DNA of 19,182 nucleotides from DATBFX01 sp036558305 (GTDB lineage: Bacteria; Chloroflexota; Chloroflexia; Thermomicrobiales; UBA6265), in contig DATBFX010000300.1 of NCBI GenBank assembly GCA_036558305.1, positions 1 through 19,182 on the forward strand, written 5' to 3'. Below are positions 12,987-19,182 of this stretch, in pieces (position 1 is the stretch's first letter; each line of letters starts with the position of its first letter). The notes beneath the pieces are model-generated. The model worked only from the letters and a program-made list of their open reading frames with translations, was not told where the DNA came from and made no database searches. The translations under genes were made by a program, and so were the position numbers.

Positions 12987-14960
12987 CTACACGTCCACCG
13001 GCCCGCTTTCGACGATCGCGCCGACCACCCCGGACGCCGTCACCGCACGGACACCGTAGACGCGGCGCCCCGGCGGTGGCGCCGTATCGATCCAGAGCGC
13101 CGCCCGCTGCGGGTTCGGCGACAGGAGCAGACTCGGCGCGCCGGTGTCCAAGAGATAGACCTCGTAACCGAACAGATAGGGTTCCCGGTTCGGCGTCCAG
13201 CGGAGTACGACGTTCCCCGCCTCGACCGTCGTCTCCAACCACCGCGGTGCCGCCGGCGGGTCGGGAATCGCCGGCGTGATCCAGAGACAGACGGTGGCGT
13301 ACGGCGCGATCGTCAGCGTTTCGCGGTACGTCGCGTCTGGCAGCGCAATGCCCCTCCGGATCGGCGCAAACAGCCCGAGTTCCTGGCGTTGGCGAATCTC
13401 GGCGAGTGACCGCGCGGTCGGCACCGGATACGGGTTGGCCGGAGAACCGCCCGCGGCCGTGTAGGCATTCGACCGCATCAGGTCGATCTGGAATCGCGCG
13501 ACGTTGACCTTCCGCCACGGGATGTCACGAACGACGTAGTCGATCGTCCGCGGCCCCTGATCGCCGCTCCCGGGCGTGGGATAGAAGGTCAGCATCGCCG
13601 CAAAGCGATCCGCGTCCGCCGTGACGACGTGGAAAAGATCGGTCGTTGGGTAGCAGAGTTCGTCCCCGGCAACGACGCTCCCTTGCCGTTGCCCGAGCAC
13701 CCGAACCATCTCGTAGAACCCGAACGCGGGCAGCTTCAACAGATCGGTCGCCACCCCCGTCCTGGCGCGGGTCATGATCGACCGGCGGCCATCGAACGGC
13801 GCCTCCACGAGTTGCAGATTGGCATTGTCGGCCGCCGCCAGAAATCGGATCCCCGACCCTCGGTATCGTTCGGTCAGGCCGGCGTGCGTACACGCGACCG
13901 CCGCTAGCCAGGCAGCGTTGCGGTGGTCCAGGCGCGGGGCGTACGGCACCTCGAACCCGACCTTCTCGTCCGCTTCGTCGTTGAGGAACGTCAGACCCGC
14001 GAACCGTCCCGCATCGATCGAAAGCGCGAGTTCCGCCGTCTCCACCGCCGCCGCGACGAGCCGGCGCACGTCCGGTTTGCTCGCATCGACCGTCCCCTTG
14101 CGATGGATCGAGACGAAGTCGCACTGGACCTCCGGTTCCGCCACCAGGAAGCGAAGAAACCGCGATAACCACGGTTGCCCGTAGCGCGCTCCCGCCTCGG
14201 GTTTGTACGACATCGCCGGTCCGCCCAGCCAAACCGGGACACCCGAGAGCCGCACGGCCTCCGCCGCCGCCCGGTAGAGCGCCAGATACTGCTCGGCGCT
14301 CCCGCTCCAGAACCGGCCCTCGTTCGGTTCGTTCCAGACCTCGAACCACCAATCCCGCACCGCGCCCGCCCCAAACCGCGGGTCGGCGGCCAGTTCCGAC
14401 AAGAACGACCGCACCAGCACCTTCCAGTTGTCCCAGGACTCCGGCGGTGCGACGGGAGACGGCGAAACGGCCGGCGGAAAGAATCCCAGCACCACGAACG
14501 GCGTCAGCCCGCGCGACGTCAGCGCCTCCAGCGCCCGGAACGGGAGCGAGAAATCCCTCGGTGCGTCCGGGTTCTCCCAGACGACCCCTCGCGACTCCGG
14601 TCGCATCGCCTCCCGCGACCCGGCCGTGAAGCTGCCGAAAAACCGCACCCCACGAAACGCCTCCGGCGACGCCGCCAGGTTGTCGAGCAGCCGCCCAAAT
14701 TCCGGTTGCAGCAACCAATCCACGTCGTAGACCCCAACGAACCCGAAGTCCGCTGGGCGAAACGCCCGCACACCGTCCGGTTCGGGCTCCGCCGAAACGA
14801 CCAGGCTGGTCCGCTGCTCCCCCACGGCCAATCGAGATCCGGATCGACCCCATCCAACCCGACCGGCCGCCAACCCCAACACCGCACGTCGAGAAAATCG
14901 CCTGCCCACGTCCTGCTCCAGCCGCGCCGCTCGGCCAACCATCGCTCGCCCGCGCCCCAA
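12987..14960 (-). CDS. GH39-family glycoside hydrolase, alpha-L-iduronidase-like, Tat-exported, 657 aa
   Basis: The N-terminus has a twin-arginine-like signal (RRFSRRAVLGLAAG, 20-33). The catalytic (beta/alpha)8 barrel spans about 75-440. It carries the clan-A acid/base motif EVWNEPNEGRFW (E211) and the candidate nucleophile E329 in LNDEADEKVGF, preceded by DFVSIHRKGT (281-290). These three blocks closely match remembered blocks of human alpha-L-iduronidase (TWNEP, ISLHRKG, YNDEADPLVGW), a stronger resemblance than to xylosidases of the family. Later, NANLQLVEAPFDGRRSIMTR and a C-terminal fibronectin-III-like domain (about 568-655) also follow the iduronidase order. TTG at 14960 is chosen (GGAGG 5 nt upstream); ATG at 14942 is the alternative. 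The substrate is unproven. It is divergent from an MFS transporter. Confidence 0.8.
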   Translation of the reverse strand: MGRGRAMVGRAARLEQDVGRRFSRRAVLGLAAGRVGWGRSGSRLAVGEQRTSLVVSAEPEPDGVRAFRPADFGFVGVYDVDWLLQPEFGRLLDNLAASPEAFRGVRFFGSFTAGSREAMRPESRGVVWENPDAPRDFSLPFRALEALTSRGLTPFVVLGFFPPAVSPSPVAPPESWDNWKVLVRSFLSELAADPRFGAGAVRDWWFEVWNEPNEGRFWSGSAEQYLALYRAAAEAVRLSGVPVWLGGPAMSYKPEAGARYGQPWLSRFLRFLVAEPEVQCDFVSIHRKGTVDASKPDVRRLVAAAVETAELALSIDAGRFAGLTFLNDEADEKVGFEVPYAPRLDHRNAAWLAAVACTHAGLTERYRGSGIRFLAAADNANLQLVEAPFDGRRSIMTRARTGVATDLLKLPAFGFYEMVRVLGQRQGSVVAGDELCYPTTDLFHVVTADADRFAAMLTFYPTPGSGDQGPRTIDYVVRDIPWRKVNVARFQIDLMRSNAYTAAGGSPANPYPVPTARSLAEIRQRQELGLFAPIRRGIALPDATYRETLTIAPYATVCLWITPAIPDPPAAPRWLETTVEAGNVVLRWTPNREPYLFGYEVYLLDTGAPSLLLSPNPQRAALWIDTAPPPGRRVYGVRAVTASGVVGAIVESGPVDV

Positions 14961-15015
14961 CCCTTCCTCCCGTACACTGAGGATACCTTTCGGACGCCGG
15001 GCGGTGGAGGGTCAG
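14961..15015. promoter_or_regulatory. Short divergent spacer between GH39 and MFS genes
   Basis: Only about 55 bp separate the two starts, holding ribosome-binding sites for both: GGAGG on the minus strand near 14966-14970, and GGAGGG at 15006-15011 on the plus strand. Promoters must overlap or extend into the coding regions, which suggests joint control of the two genes. No clear -35/-10 pairs were found. Confidence 0.4.
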
Positions 15016-16227
15016 GTGCGCATCGATCTCGGTATTCCCAAACCGCTGGTGCCGGTCTTCTGGGCGCTCCTCTTCCTGGAAGCCACCTACGGCGCCTATC
15101 TCTCCGTCTGGCCGCTCTGGATCGAACGCCTCGGCGCCCCGATCACCGTCGTCGGTCTCGTCCTCGGGTCTGCCGGCATCATCCGTCTCGCCGTACTCGC
15201 CCCGTCCGCCGCCATCGCCGATCGGCTCGGTACCCGCCGCGCCATGCTCCTCGGCCGCTCCGCCACCGTCATCGGATTGCTCTCGGCCGGTCTCGCCACC
15301 CACTGGACGCAACTGCTGCCGATGCTGATCGGCGCCGCCATGGGCGAAATCGTCTTTCCCCTGCTGCAATCCCTCGTCGCCGCCCAGGCCGGCGATCAGC
15401 GGATGCGGTCGTTCGCGGTCATCTTCACCGTCGGACCTTCGATCGCCCTGATCGCCTCCCCGCTCCTCTCCGGGGCGGTCGTCGCCCTCTGGGGGATGCG
15501 CGCCGCCTTCTTCCTCGCCGCCGCCTGCACCACAATCGCCCTGTTCTTTTTCACACGGATCCAGGTCCCACCGGCCACCCCACACCACGAATCGCGACCG
15601 ACGTCCAGCTATCGCGCCGCCTTTGCCGACCCGATCGTCCGCCTGGTGGCACCACTCCTCCTCGTCACGATCTTCTCCCTCTCCCTCGGCACCGCCTTCG
15701 TCCCCACCTTCCTCGAAGACGTCCGCGGTCTTGCACCGGCCACGATCACGACAATCGGCGCCGCCGCCGCCGTCGGCTCGGCCAGCTTCGGGCTCGCGGT
15801 CGCCCGCCTCCATCGTCTCCAACGCGCGCCCTTCGTCGCCGTCGCCGCCGCGATCGCCCTCACTGCCGTCGGCTTCGTCCTCTTCCGGTTTGCGACCGCC
15901 CTCCCCTTGCTCGTGCTTGCCTTCTTTTGCCGGGGCGGTCTCTTCTCGTCCTGGGCCCTGCTCTCGGCCTCGGTCGGCGAGCTGGCGGCACCCGACCACC
16001 GCACGCGCGCCTTCGCCATCCTCGAGATGGTCGGCGGCTTCGCCATCTCCTTCGGTCCCATCGTCGCCGGTCCGCTCTACAGCCATCGCCCGACGCTGCC
16101 GTTCGAGGTCGCCACCCTGCTCGCGTTGGCGCTGGTGCCGACCCTCATCACGGCGCAGCGATGGTCAGACCGCATGCGCAGGGCCGAAGCCGGCGCGGAC
16201 CACGAATTGCTGGTCGAGGTCAATTAG
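15016..16227 (+). CDS. Major facilitator superfamily transporter, 403 aa
   Basis: A hydrophobic protein with about 12 predicted membrane segments, beginning with LVPVFWALLFLEATYGAYLS. The loop between TM2 and TM3 carries the MFS signature in the form AAIADRLGTRRAML. A polar central loop (PPATPHHESRPTSSYRAAF) separates the two six-helix halves. The length is standard for MFS. The subfamily cannot be named from sequence alone; it may export or import a small solute. GTG at 15016 with GGAGGG 4 nt upstream is preferred over GTG at 15004, which lacks a site. The divergent GH39 enzyme suggests a sugar or oligosaccharide substrate, as inference only. Confidence 0.85.
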   Translation: MRIDLGIPKPLVPVFWALLFLEATYGAYLSVWPLWIERLGAPITVVGLVLGSAGIIRLAVLAPSAAIADRLGTRRAMLLGRSATVIGLLSAGLATHWTQLLPMLIGAAMGEIVFPLLQSLVAAQAGDQRMRSFAVIFTVGPSIALIASPLLSGAVVALWGMRAAFFLAAACTTIALFFFTRIQVPPATPHHESRPTSSYRAAFADPIVRLVAPLLLVTIFSLSLGTAFVPTFLEDVRGLAPATITTIGAAAAVGSASFGLAVARLHRLQRAPFVAVAAAIALTAVGFVLFRFATALPLLVLAFFCRGGLFSSWALLSASVGELAAPDHRTRAFAILEMVGGFAISFGPIVAGPLYSHRPTLPFEVATLLALALVPTLITAQRWSDRMRRAEAGADHELLVEVN

Positions 16228-16312
16228 CGGGTTCCCCGTGAGGTGTGTGCCCGAGGACCGATCGTCGATGGCCTGCCGGGCGATCGGTTTGGGACCGGCG
16301 AGGAACCCGTCG
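16228..16312. terminator. Nested inverted repeats in convergent MFS/VapC spacer
   Basis: Outer arms CGGGTTCC (16228-16235) and GGAACCCG (16302-16309) enclose inner arms ACCGATCG (16257-16264) and CGATCGGT (16281-16288). The spacer lies between two converging genes, so a two-way terminator is the simplest reading. The near-complete enclosure of the spacer could instead mark a small palindromic insertion. Confidence 0.5.
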
Positions 16313-16747
16313 TCACAACTCCGATTGGAAGTCGCCGATCCACCGCACGAACGCGAGTTGACCTGCCAGTGCTCCCAGCAGCCTCTGATCGTCGGTCCAG
16401 AGGTTGCATCGGTGTTGCTTCGCGAGCCCGAGGTAGTGGGCATCGTACGTCGCGCGGAACGAGTACGCGTCCGCCAGAGCCAGCGCCGTGCGATGCAGAT
16501 TCCTGGGCTGCCGGTAGGTGAGCCGAGGGGAGAGAAACTCTGCCAAGAGGCGATCCGCGTCGGCGAGCGCAAGTCCATCACGCAGCATCCGCTTTCGCAG
16601 GATGTTCGTGACCTCGTAAGGCAGCAACGGCGGCGCGATGATCGCGTGCCTCTCGGTTGTGGCTGCGACCAGCAGTGCCTCGGCTCTCTCCGAATGGGGT
16701 TCTTCCAGCACCCACTTCACCGCGACCGAGGCGTCGACGCAAATCAC
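16313..16747 (-). CDS. VapC-type PIN-domain ribonuclease toxin, 144 aa
   Basis: This is a complete PIN domain. D5 lies in ICVDASVAVKW, E45 in PYEVTNILRKR, acidic residues D93/D102 in LADAYSFRATYDAHYLGLA, and D119/D120 in LWTDDQRLL. These form the magnesium-binding cluster that cuts RNA in VapC toxins. GTG at 16747 is chosen because the family begins right at this beta-strand and because the GTG overlaps the TGA of the upstream gene (GTGA). An upstream in-frame extension would read Arg-rich, non-family sequence. The length of 144 aa is normal. The RNA target is unknown. Translational coupling to the HTH gene supports a toxin-antitoxin pair. Confidence 0.88.
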   Translation of the reverse strand: MICVDASVAVKWVLEEPHSERAEALLVAATTERHAIIAPPLLPYEVTNILRKRMLRDGLALADADRLLAEFLSPRLTYRQPRNLHRTALALADAYSFRATYDAHYLGLAKQHRCNLWTDDQRLLGALAGQLAFVRWIGDFQSEL

Positions 16748-17151
16748 GGCAACTGCTCGGTCCGCTCGTCTCGCGCCTCGTCGAGCAACTCCCATGAGGG
16801 AGAGAATGGGATGCCTCCGCGCTTCGCCAAAACTTCTCGGCGAAGCGTTCTCGCCCGACCGATCGCTTCGAACATCAGCCGCTGGTCTTCGTCTGTCATG
16901 ACGATTCCGTGGGCCTCGTCTCCGCCGGTGGAGTTCGTCGCCGCATTTTTTGCGGCGGGCATCGGAGCGATCACCCGGGAGAGATCATCTTTTCGAATCC
17001 TGACGTACCGTCGACCAACCCGGTAAGCCGGTAAAGTCCCGTGCTCGATCCAACGCCGGATCGTGGAAGGATCGACGTCGAGCAAGTCCGCCGCCTCGGC
17101 CACGGAGACGTATTGCGCATCGAGTGCGGTTGTCACGGGTCGGTCCTCCAT
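16744..17151 (-). CDS. Excisionase-type HTH protein, probable antitoxin to VapC, 135 aa
   Basis: Residues 13-60 form a MerR/excisionase-like winged HTH (HTH_17): YVSVAEAADLLDVDPSTIRR, then WIEHGTLPAYRVGRRYVRIR with the wing basic residues and KDDL. A polar linker follows, then a charged C-terminal segment 85-135 that could wrap and neutralise the toxin (MTDEDQRLMFEAIGRARTLR). The arrangement is unlike classical VapB (ribbon-helix-helix or AbrB), but HTH_17-PIN pairs occur in high-G+C bacteria. ATG at 17151 has GGGAG 6 nt upstream; GTG at 17136 with GGAGG is a real alternative. The stop overlaps the toxin start as GTGA. Confidence 0.78.
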   Translation of the reverse strand: MEDRPVTTALDAQYVSVAEAADLLDVDPSTIRRWIEHGTLPAYRVGRRYVRIRKDDLSRVIAPMPAAKNAATNSTGGDEAHGIVMTDEDQRLMFEAIGRARTLRREVLAKRGGIPFSPSWELLDEARDERTEQLP

Positions 17152-17169
17152 CGCCTGCTCCCTCAACAG

Positions 17170-17183
17170 GGATCAGATGATCC
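17170..17183. promoter_or_regulatory. 14-bp palindrome, candidate toxin-antitoxin operator
   Basis: GGATCAGATGATCC has perfect 6-bp arms around GA and sits 19 nt before the antitoxin ATG. On the minus strand a TGC-TAATCT element, resembling an extended -10, lies just upstream of it. Toxin-antitoxin operons are usually autorepressed through such palindromes. Binding is inferred, not shown. Confidence 0.5.
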
Positions 17184-17258
17184 GTGCATAGATTAGCACT
17201 CGTGCGCAGAACATCCTATTCCTGGCCGAAACACGGTTGGGTCTCTGACAACCTTGCG

Positions 17259-18206
17259 CTACCGATTCCGCAACCGCGGATCGAGCGCGTCTCGCAACCC
17301 GTCGCCGAGCAGGTTGATCGACAGCACCGTCAGCATGATCGCGAAACCGGGGAAGAACGAGACCCACCAGTAGTGCCGCATCATCGAGCGGCCGTCCGAG
17401 AGCATGTTGCCCCACTCGGCCTGCGGCGGCTTGATCCCGAGCCCCAGGAACGAGAGCGTCGAACCGAGGATGATCGCCCCGGCGATGCCGAGCGTGGCCA
17501 GCACGATCACCGGCGGCAACACGTTCGGCAGGATGTGCCGCAGCATGATCGACCCATCCTTGGCACCGCTCACCCGCGCCGCCAACACGTAGTCCATCTC
17601 CCGCGCCGCCAGCACGGAACCGCGGACGACCCGCGTGTATTCCGGGATGGCCGCGATCCCGACCGCCAGCATCAGGTTGAACAGACTCGTCCCCAGGATC
17701 GCCACCAGCGCCATCGCCAGCAGGATCCCAGGAAACGCCAGCATCAAGTCGGCGCTCCGCATCACCAGCGAGTCCGTCCACCCCCCGTAATAGCCGGCGA
17801 GCAACCCGAAGGAGACGCCGACGACGGCGGCGATGCTGACGGCGACCAGCCCGATCGGCAGCGACCGCCGGCCACCGTAGAGCACCCGCGAGAAGACGTC
17901 GCGCCCAAACGTGTCGGCTCCGAACAGGTGATGCCGGCTCGGTCTGGCCCGGATCGCCTGCGAATCCTGGGCGATCGGATCGTACGGCGCGACCTGCGAC
18001 GCGAAGATCGCCAGCAGCACCAGCACCGCCAGGACGCACGCCCCCACCACGGCACCGGGATTGCGCCGCAGCCGCCGCAGGGCATCGCCGGTCAGACTGC
18101 TCGGTTTCCCCTGCCGCTCGAGCAACCCCTCCCGCCGCGCCGGCTGCACGGCCACCGCCGGTCGTCCCACCGTGCGGTCCTGCCCCGCCGCGCCCACGTC
18201 ATCCAT
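17259..18206 (-). CDS. dppC: Dipeptide/oligopeptide/nickel-type ABC transporter permease (DppC-like), 315 aa
   Basis: A cytoplasmic N-terminal segment (1-45) is followed by TM1 about 51-72, the conserved LFGADTFGRDVFSRVLYGGR block (94-113) and a further five membrane segments. The EAA loop EYTRVVRGSVLAAREMDYVL-AARVSGAKD (189-217), which contacts the ATPase, is intact, and the protein ends in the family-typical LGDGLRDALDPRLR. It forms the inner-membrane pore with the DppB-like partner. The family imports peptides, nickel or sugars, so the substrate is unknown. ATG at 18206 overlaps the 3' end of the upstream permease gene by 8 nt (ATGGATGA), indicating one operon. The ATPase and binding-protein genes are not in the window. 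Confidence 0.93.
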   Translation of the reverse strand: MDDVGAAGQDRTVGRPAVAVQPARREGLLERQGKPSSLTGDALRRLRRNPGAVVGACVLAVLVLLAIFASQVAPYDPIAQDSQAIRARPSRHHLFGADTFGRDVFSRVLYGGRRSLPIGLVAVSIAAVVGVSFGLLAGYYGGWTDSLVMRSADLMLAFPGILLAMALVAILGTSLFNLMLAVGIAAIPEYTRVVRGSVLAAREMDYVLAARVSGAKDGSIMLRHILPNVLPPVIVLATLGIAGAIILGSTLSFLGLGIKPPQAEWGNMLSDGRSMMRHYWWVSFFPGFAIMLTVLSINLLGDGLRDALDPRLRNR

Positions 18207-19122
18207 AGCGGATGCGCGGATCGATCACGGCATACGAGAGATCGACCACGAGACTGACCAGGACGTAGATCGCCGCCGTCACCAGCACCGTTCCTTGGAT
18301 CAGCGGGAAGTCGCGGTTGCCGATCGCCGTCACCGCCACCCGCCCCAGCCCCGGCCGCGAGAAGACCGTCTCCGTCACCACGGCACCGGTCAGCAGACCC
18401 GCCAACTGAAGACCGACGTAGGTGACAACCGGAATCAAGGCGTTCTTCAGCGCATGCTGGGTGACGACCGCGCGCTCGCGCAGCCCCTTCGATCGCGCCG
18501 TCGTCATGTAGTCCTGGTGGAGCGTCTCCAGCATCGACGACCGCACCAACCGCGCGATGTAGGCGGAGGAGGCGAACCCGACCGCAATCGCCGGCAGCAC
18601 CAGGTGCTTCCAATCTCCCAACCCGGTCGCCGGGAAAAGGTGGAAGTGGAACGAAAAGGCGAACAGGAGCAACAACCCGAGATAGAAAACCGGCATCGAC
18701 ACGCCGAGCAAGGCGATGCTCATCGCCAGCGTGTCGAACCAGGAATTGTGGAACAGCGCCGCCAGCATCCCGAGCGACGCCCCCAGCACCAGCGCGACGA
18801 AAAGACCGGCCATCGTCAACTGGATCGTCGGCCACATCGCCTCGCGGATCGTATCCCAGACCGGCCGCTGGTTGGCGAGTCCCTTCCCGAGATCGCCGTG
18901 GAGCAGACCCTGCATGTAGTCGCGATACTGCGCCCAGAGCGGCTTATCCAACCCGTACTGGTGCCGAATCTGCTGGTAGCGCTCCGCCGACACCGGCTTG
19001 TCCCCGGCAAAGATCAGCACCGGATCGCCCGGCGTCAGGTGCGCCATCAAGAACGTGAACAAACTGATCCCGATCAGGACCGGTACCGCTTGCACCAACC
19101 GGCGCAGGATGTAGGTCGTCAT
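18199..19122 (-). CDS. dppB: Dipeptide/oligopeptide/nickel-type ABC transporter permease (DppB-like), 307 aa
   Basis: The N-terminus TYILRRLVQAVPVLIGISLF and the HLTPGDP motif (28-34) are signature DppB/OppB features. Residues 55-80 contain the usual YGLDKPLWAQY and GDLG motifs. The EAA loop is DYMTTARSKGLRERAV (204-219) with the following HALKNALIPV. Six membrane segments are expected. It pairs with the DppC-like permease just downstream. ATG at 19122 is the natural family start, but no Shine-Dalgarno site is visible: the leader instead consists of a 7-bp tandem repeat. The solute-binding protein that would define the substrate should lie upstream, outside the window. Confidence 0.94.
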   Translation of the reverse strand: MTTYILRRLVQAVPVLIGISLFTFLMAHLTPGDPVLIFAGDKPVSAERYQQIRHQYGLDKPLWAQYRDYMQGLLHGDLGKGLANQRPVWDTIREAMWPTIQLTMAGLFVALVLGASLGMLAALFHNSWFDTLAMSIALLGVSMPVFYLGLLLLFAFSFHFHLFPATGLGDWKHLVLPAIAVGFASSAYIARLVRSSMLETLHQDYMTTARSKGLRERAVVTQHALKNALIPVVTYVGLQLAGLLTGAVVTETVFSRPGLGRVAVTAIGNRDFPLIQGTVLVTAAIYVLVSLVVDLSYAVIDPRIRYG

Positions 19123-19130
19123 CGGCGTTT

Positions 19131-19160
19131 AGCCGGTAGCCGGTAGCCGGTAGCCGGTAG
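19131..19160. repeat. Short tandem repeat, unit AGCCGGT, about 4.3 copies
   Basis: Four perfect copies of AGCCGGT plus two bases lie 8 nt upstream of the dppB-like start codon (minus-strand gene). They occupy the region where a ribosome-binding site and spacer would be expected. Copy-number change could alter leader structure or translation. It may equally be a neutral extragenic microsatellite. Confidence 0.88.
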
Positions 19161-19182
19161 GAGAGAAACGCAACGATCGTCG

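Noticed and set aside
13525..16086. Long minus-strand frame spanning part of GH39 and the MFS gene
   Set aside because: It covers the MFS gene antisense and GH39 in a shifted frame. Both have clear family motifs in other frames, while this one is Gly/Glu/Arg-rich and featureless.
14175..16241. Long plus-strand frame antisense to GH39 and overlapping MFS in another frame
   Set aside because: The Arg/Pro-rich translation lacks membrane segments where the true MFS frame has them, so it is a shadow frame.

Overview
The window is G+C-rich DNA, read here as part of a Chloroflexota-like (Thermomicrobia/Sphaerobacter-like) chromosome. The basis is gene content and style: a KGG stress protein, a UspA-like protein, CheB/CheR/histidine-kinase hybrids, GTG/TTG starts and dense palindromic spacers. 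No rRNA, tRNA or other taxonomic marker is present, so the placement is an inference. All genes look chromosomal. The only mobile DNA is one end of an IS5-type element at the left edge.

Layout: (1) 1-191 holds the 5' end of an IS5/IS427-type transposase (minus strand), its presumed terminus and two strong hairpins. (2) 391-1182 holds a universal stress protein facing a KGG-repeat stress protein. (3) 1183-1402 is a conspicuously A+T-rich spacer. (4) 1403-8025 is a signalling block. On the minus strand an unknown 112-aa protein is coupled by an ATGA overlap to a single-domain response regulator. Divergent from it on the plus strand are an XRE-type HTH regulator, a small unknown protein, a CheB methylesterase with a C-terminal zinc-ribbon, and a 1091-aa CheB-CheR-PAS-coiled coil-PAS-histidine kinase. 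(5) 7985-9332 holds a DinB-fold protein and a secreted protein of unknown function, separated by a roughly 100-bp imperfect palindrome. (6) 9641-11893 is an MMPL/RND exporter whose leader contains an 8-bp tandem repeat. (7) 12375-16227 holds a secreted CAP/SCP protein, a convergent Tat-exported GH39 enzyme resembling alpha-L-iduronidase, and a divergent MFS transporter. (8) 16313-17151 is a VapC-type PIN toxin with an excisionase-like HTH antitoxin. (9) 17259-19122 holds the paired permeases of a Dpp/Opp-type ABC importer, with a 7-bp tandem repeat directly upstream.

How the genes may work together: the signalling block has enzymes for receptor methylation (CheR) and demethylation (two CheB domains) and a kinase without its own receiver. 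A receiver-only protein is encoded divergently. No chemoreceptor, CheA, CheW or flagellar gene is visible. The simplest inference is a chemotaxis-derived stress or gene-regulation circuit rather than a classical chemotaxis operon. The GH39 and MFS genes could form a saccharide-use unit, and the DppB/DppC pair needs a binding protein and ATPases that must lie outside the window.

The best candidates for something undescribed are the divergent receiver/HTH/CheB/CheBR-kinase locus with its two small unknown proteins, the bacterial iduronidase-like enzyme, and the short tandem repeats in the leaders of two transporter genes.
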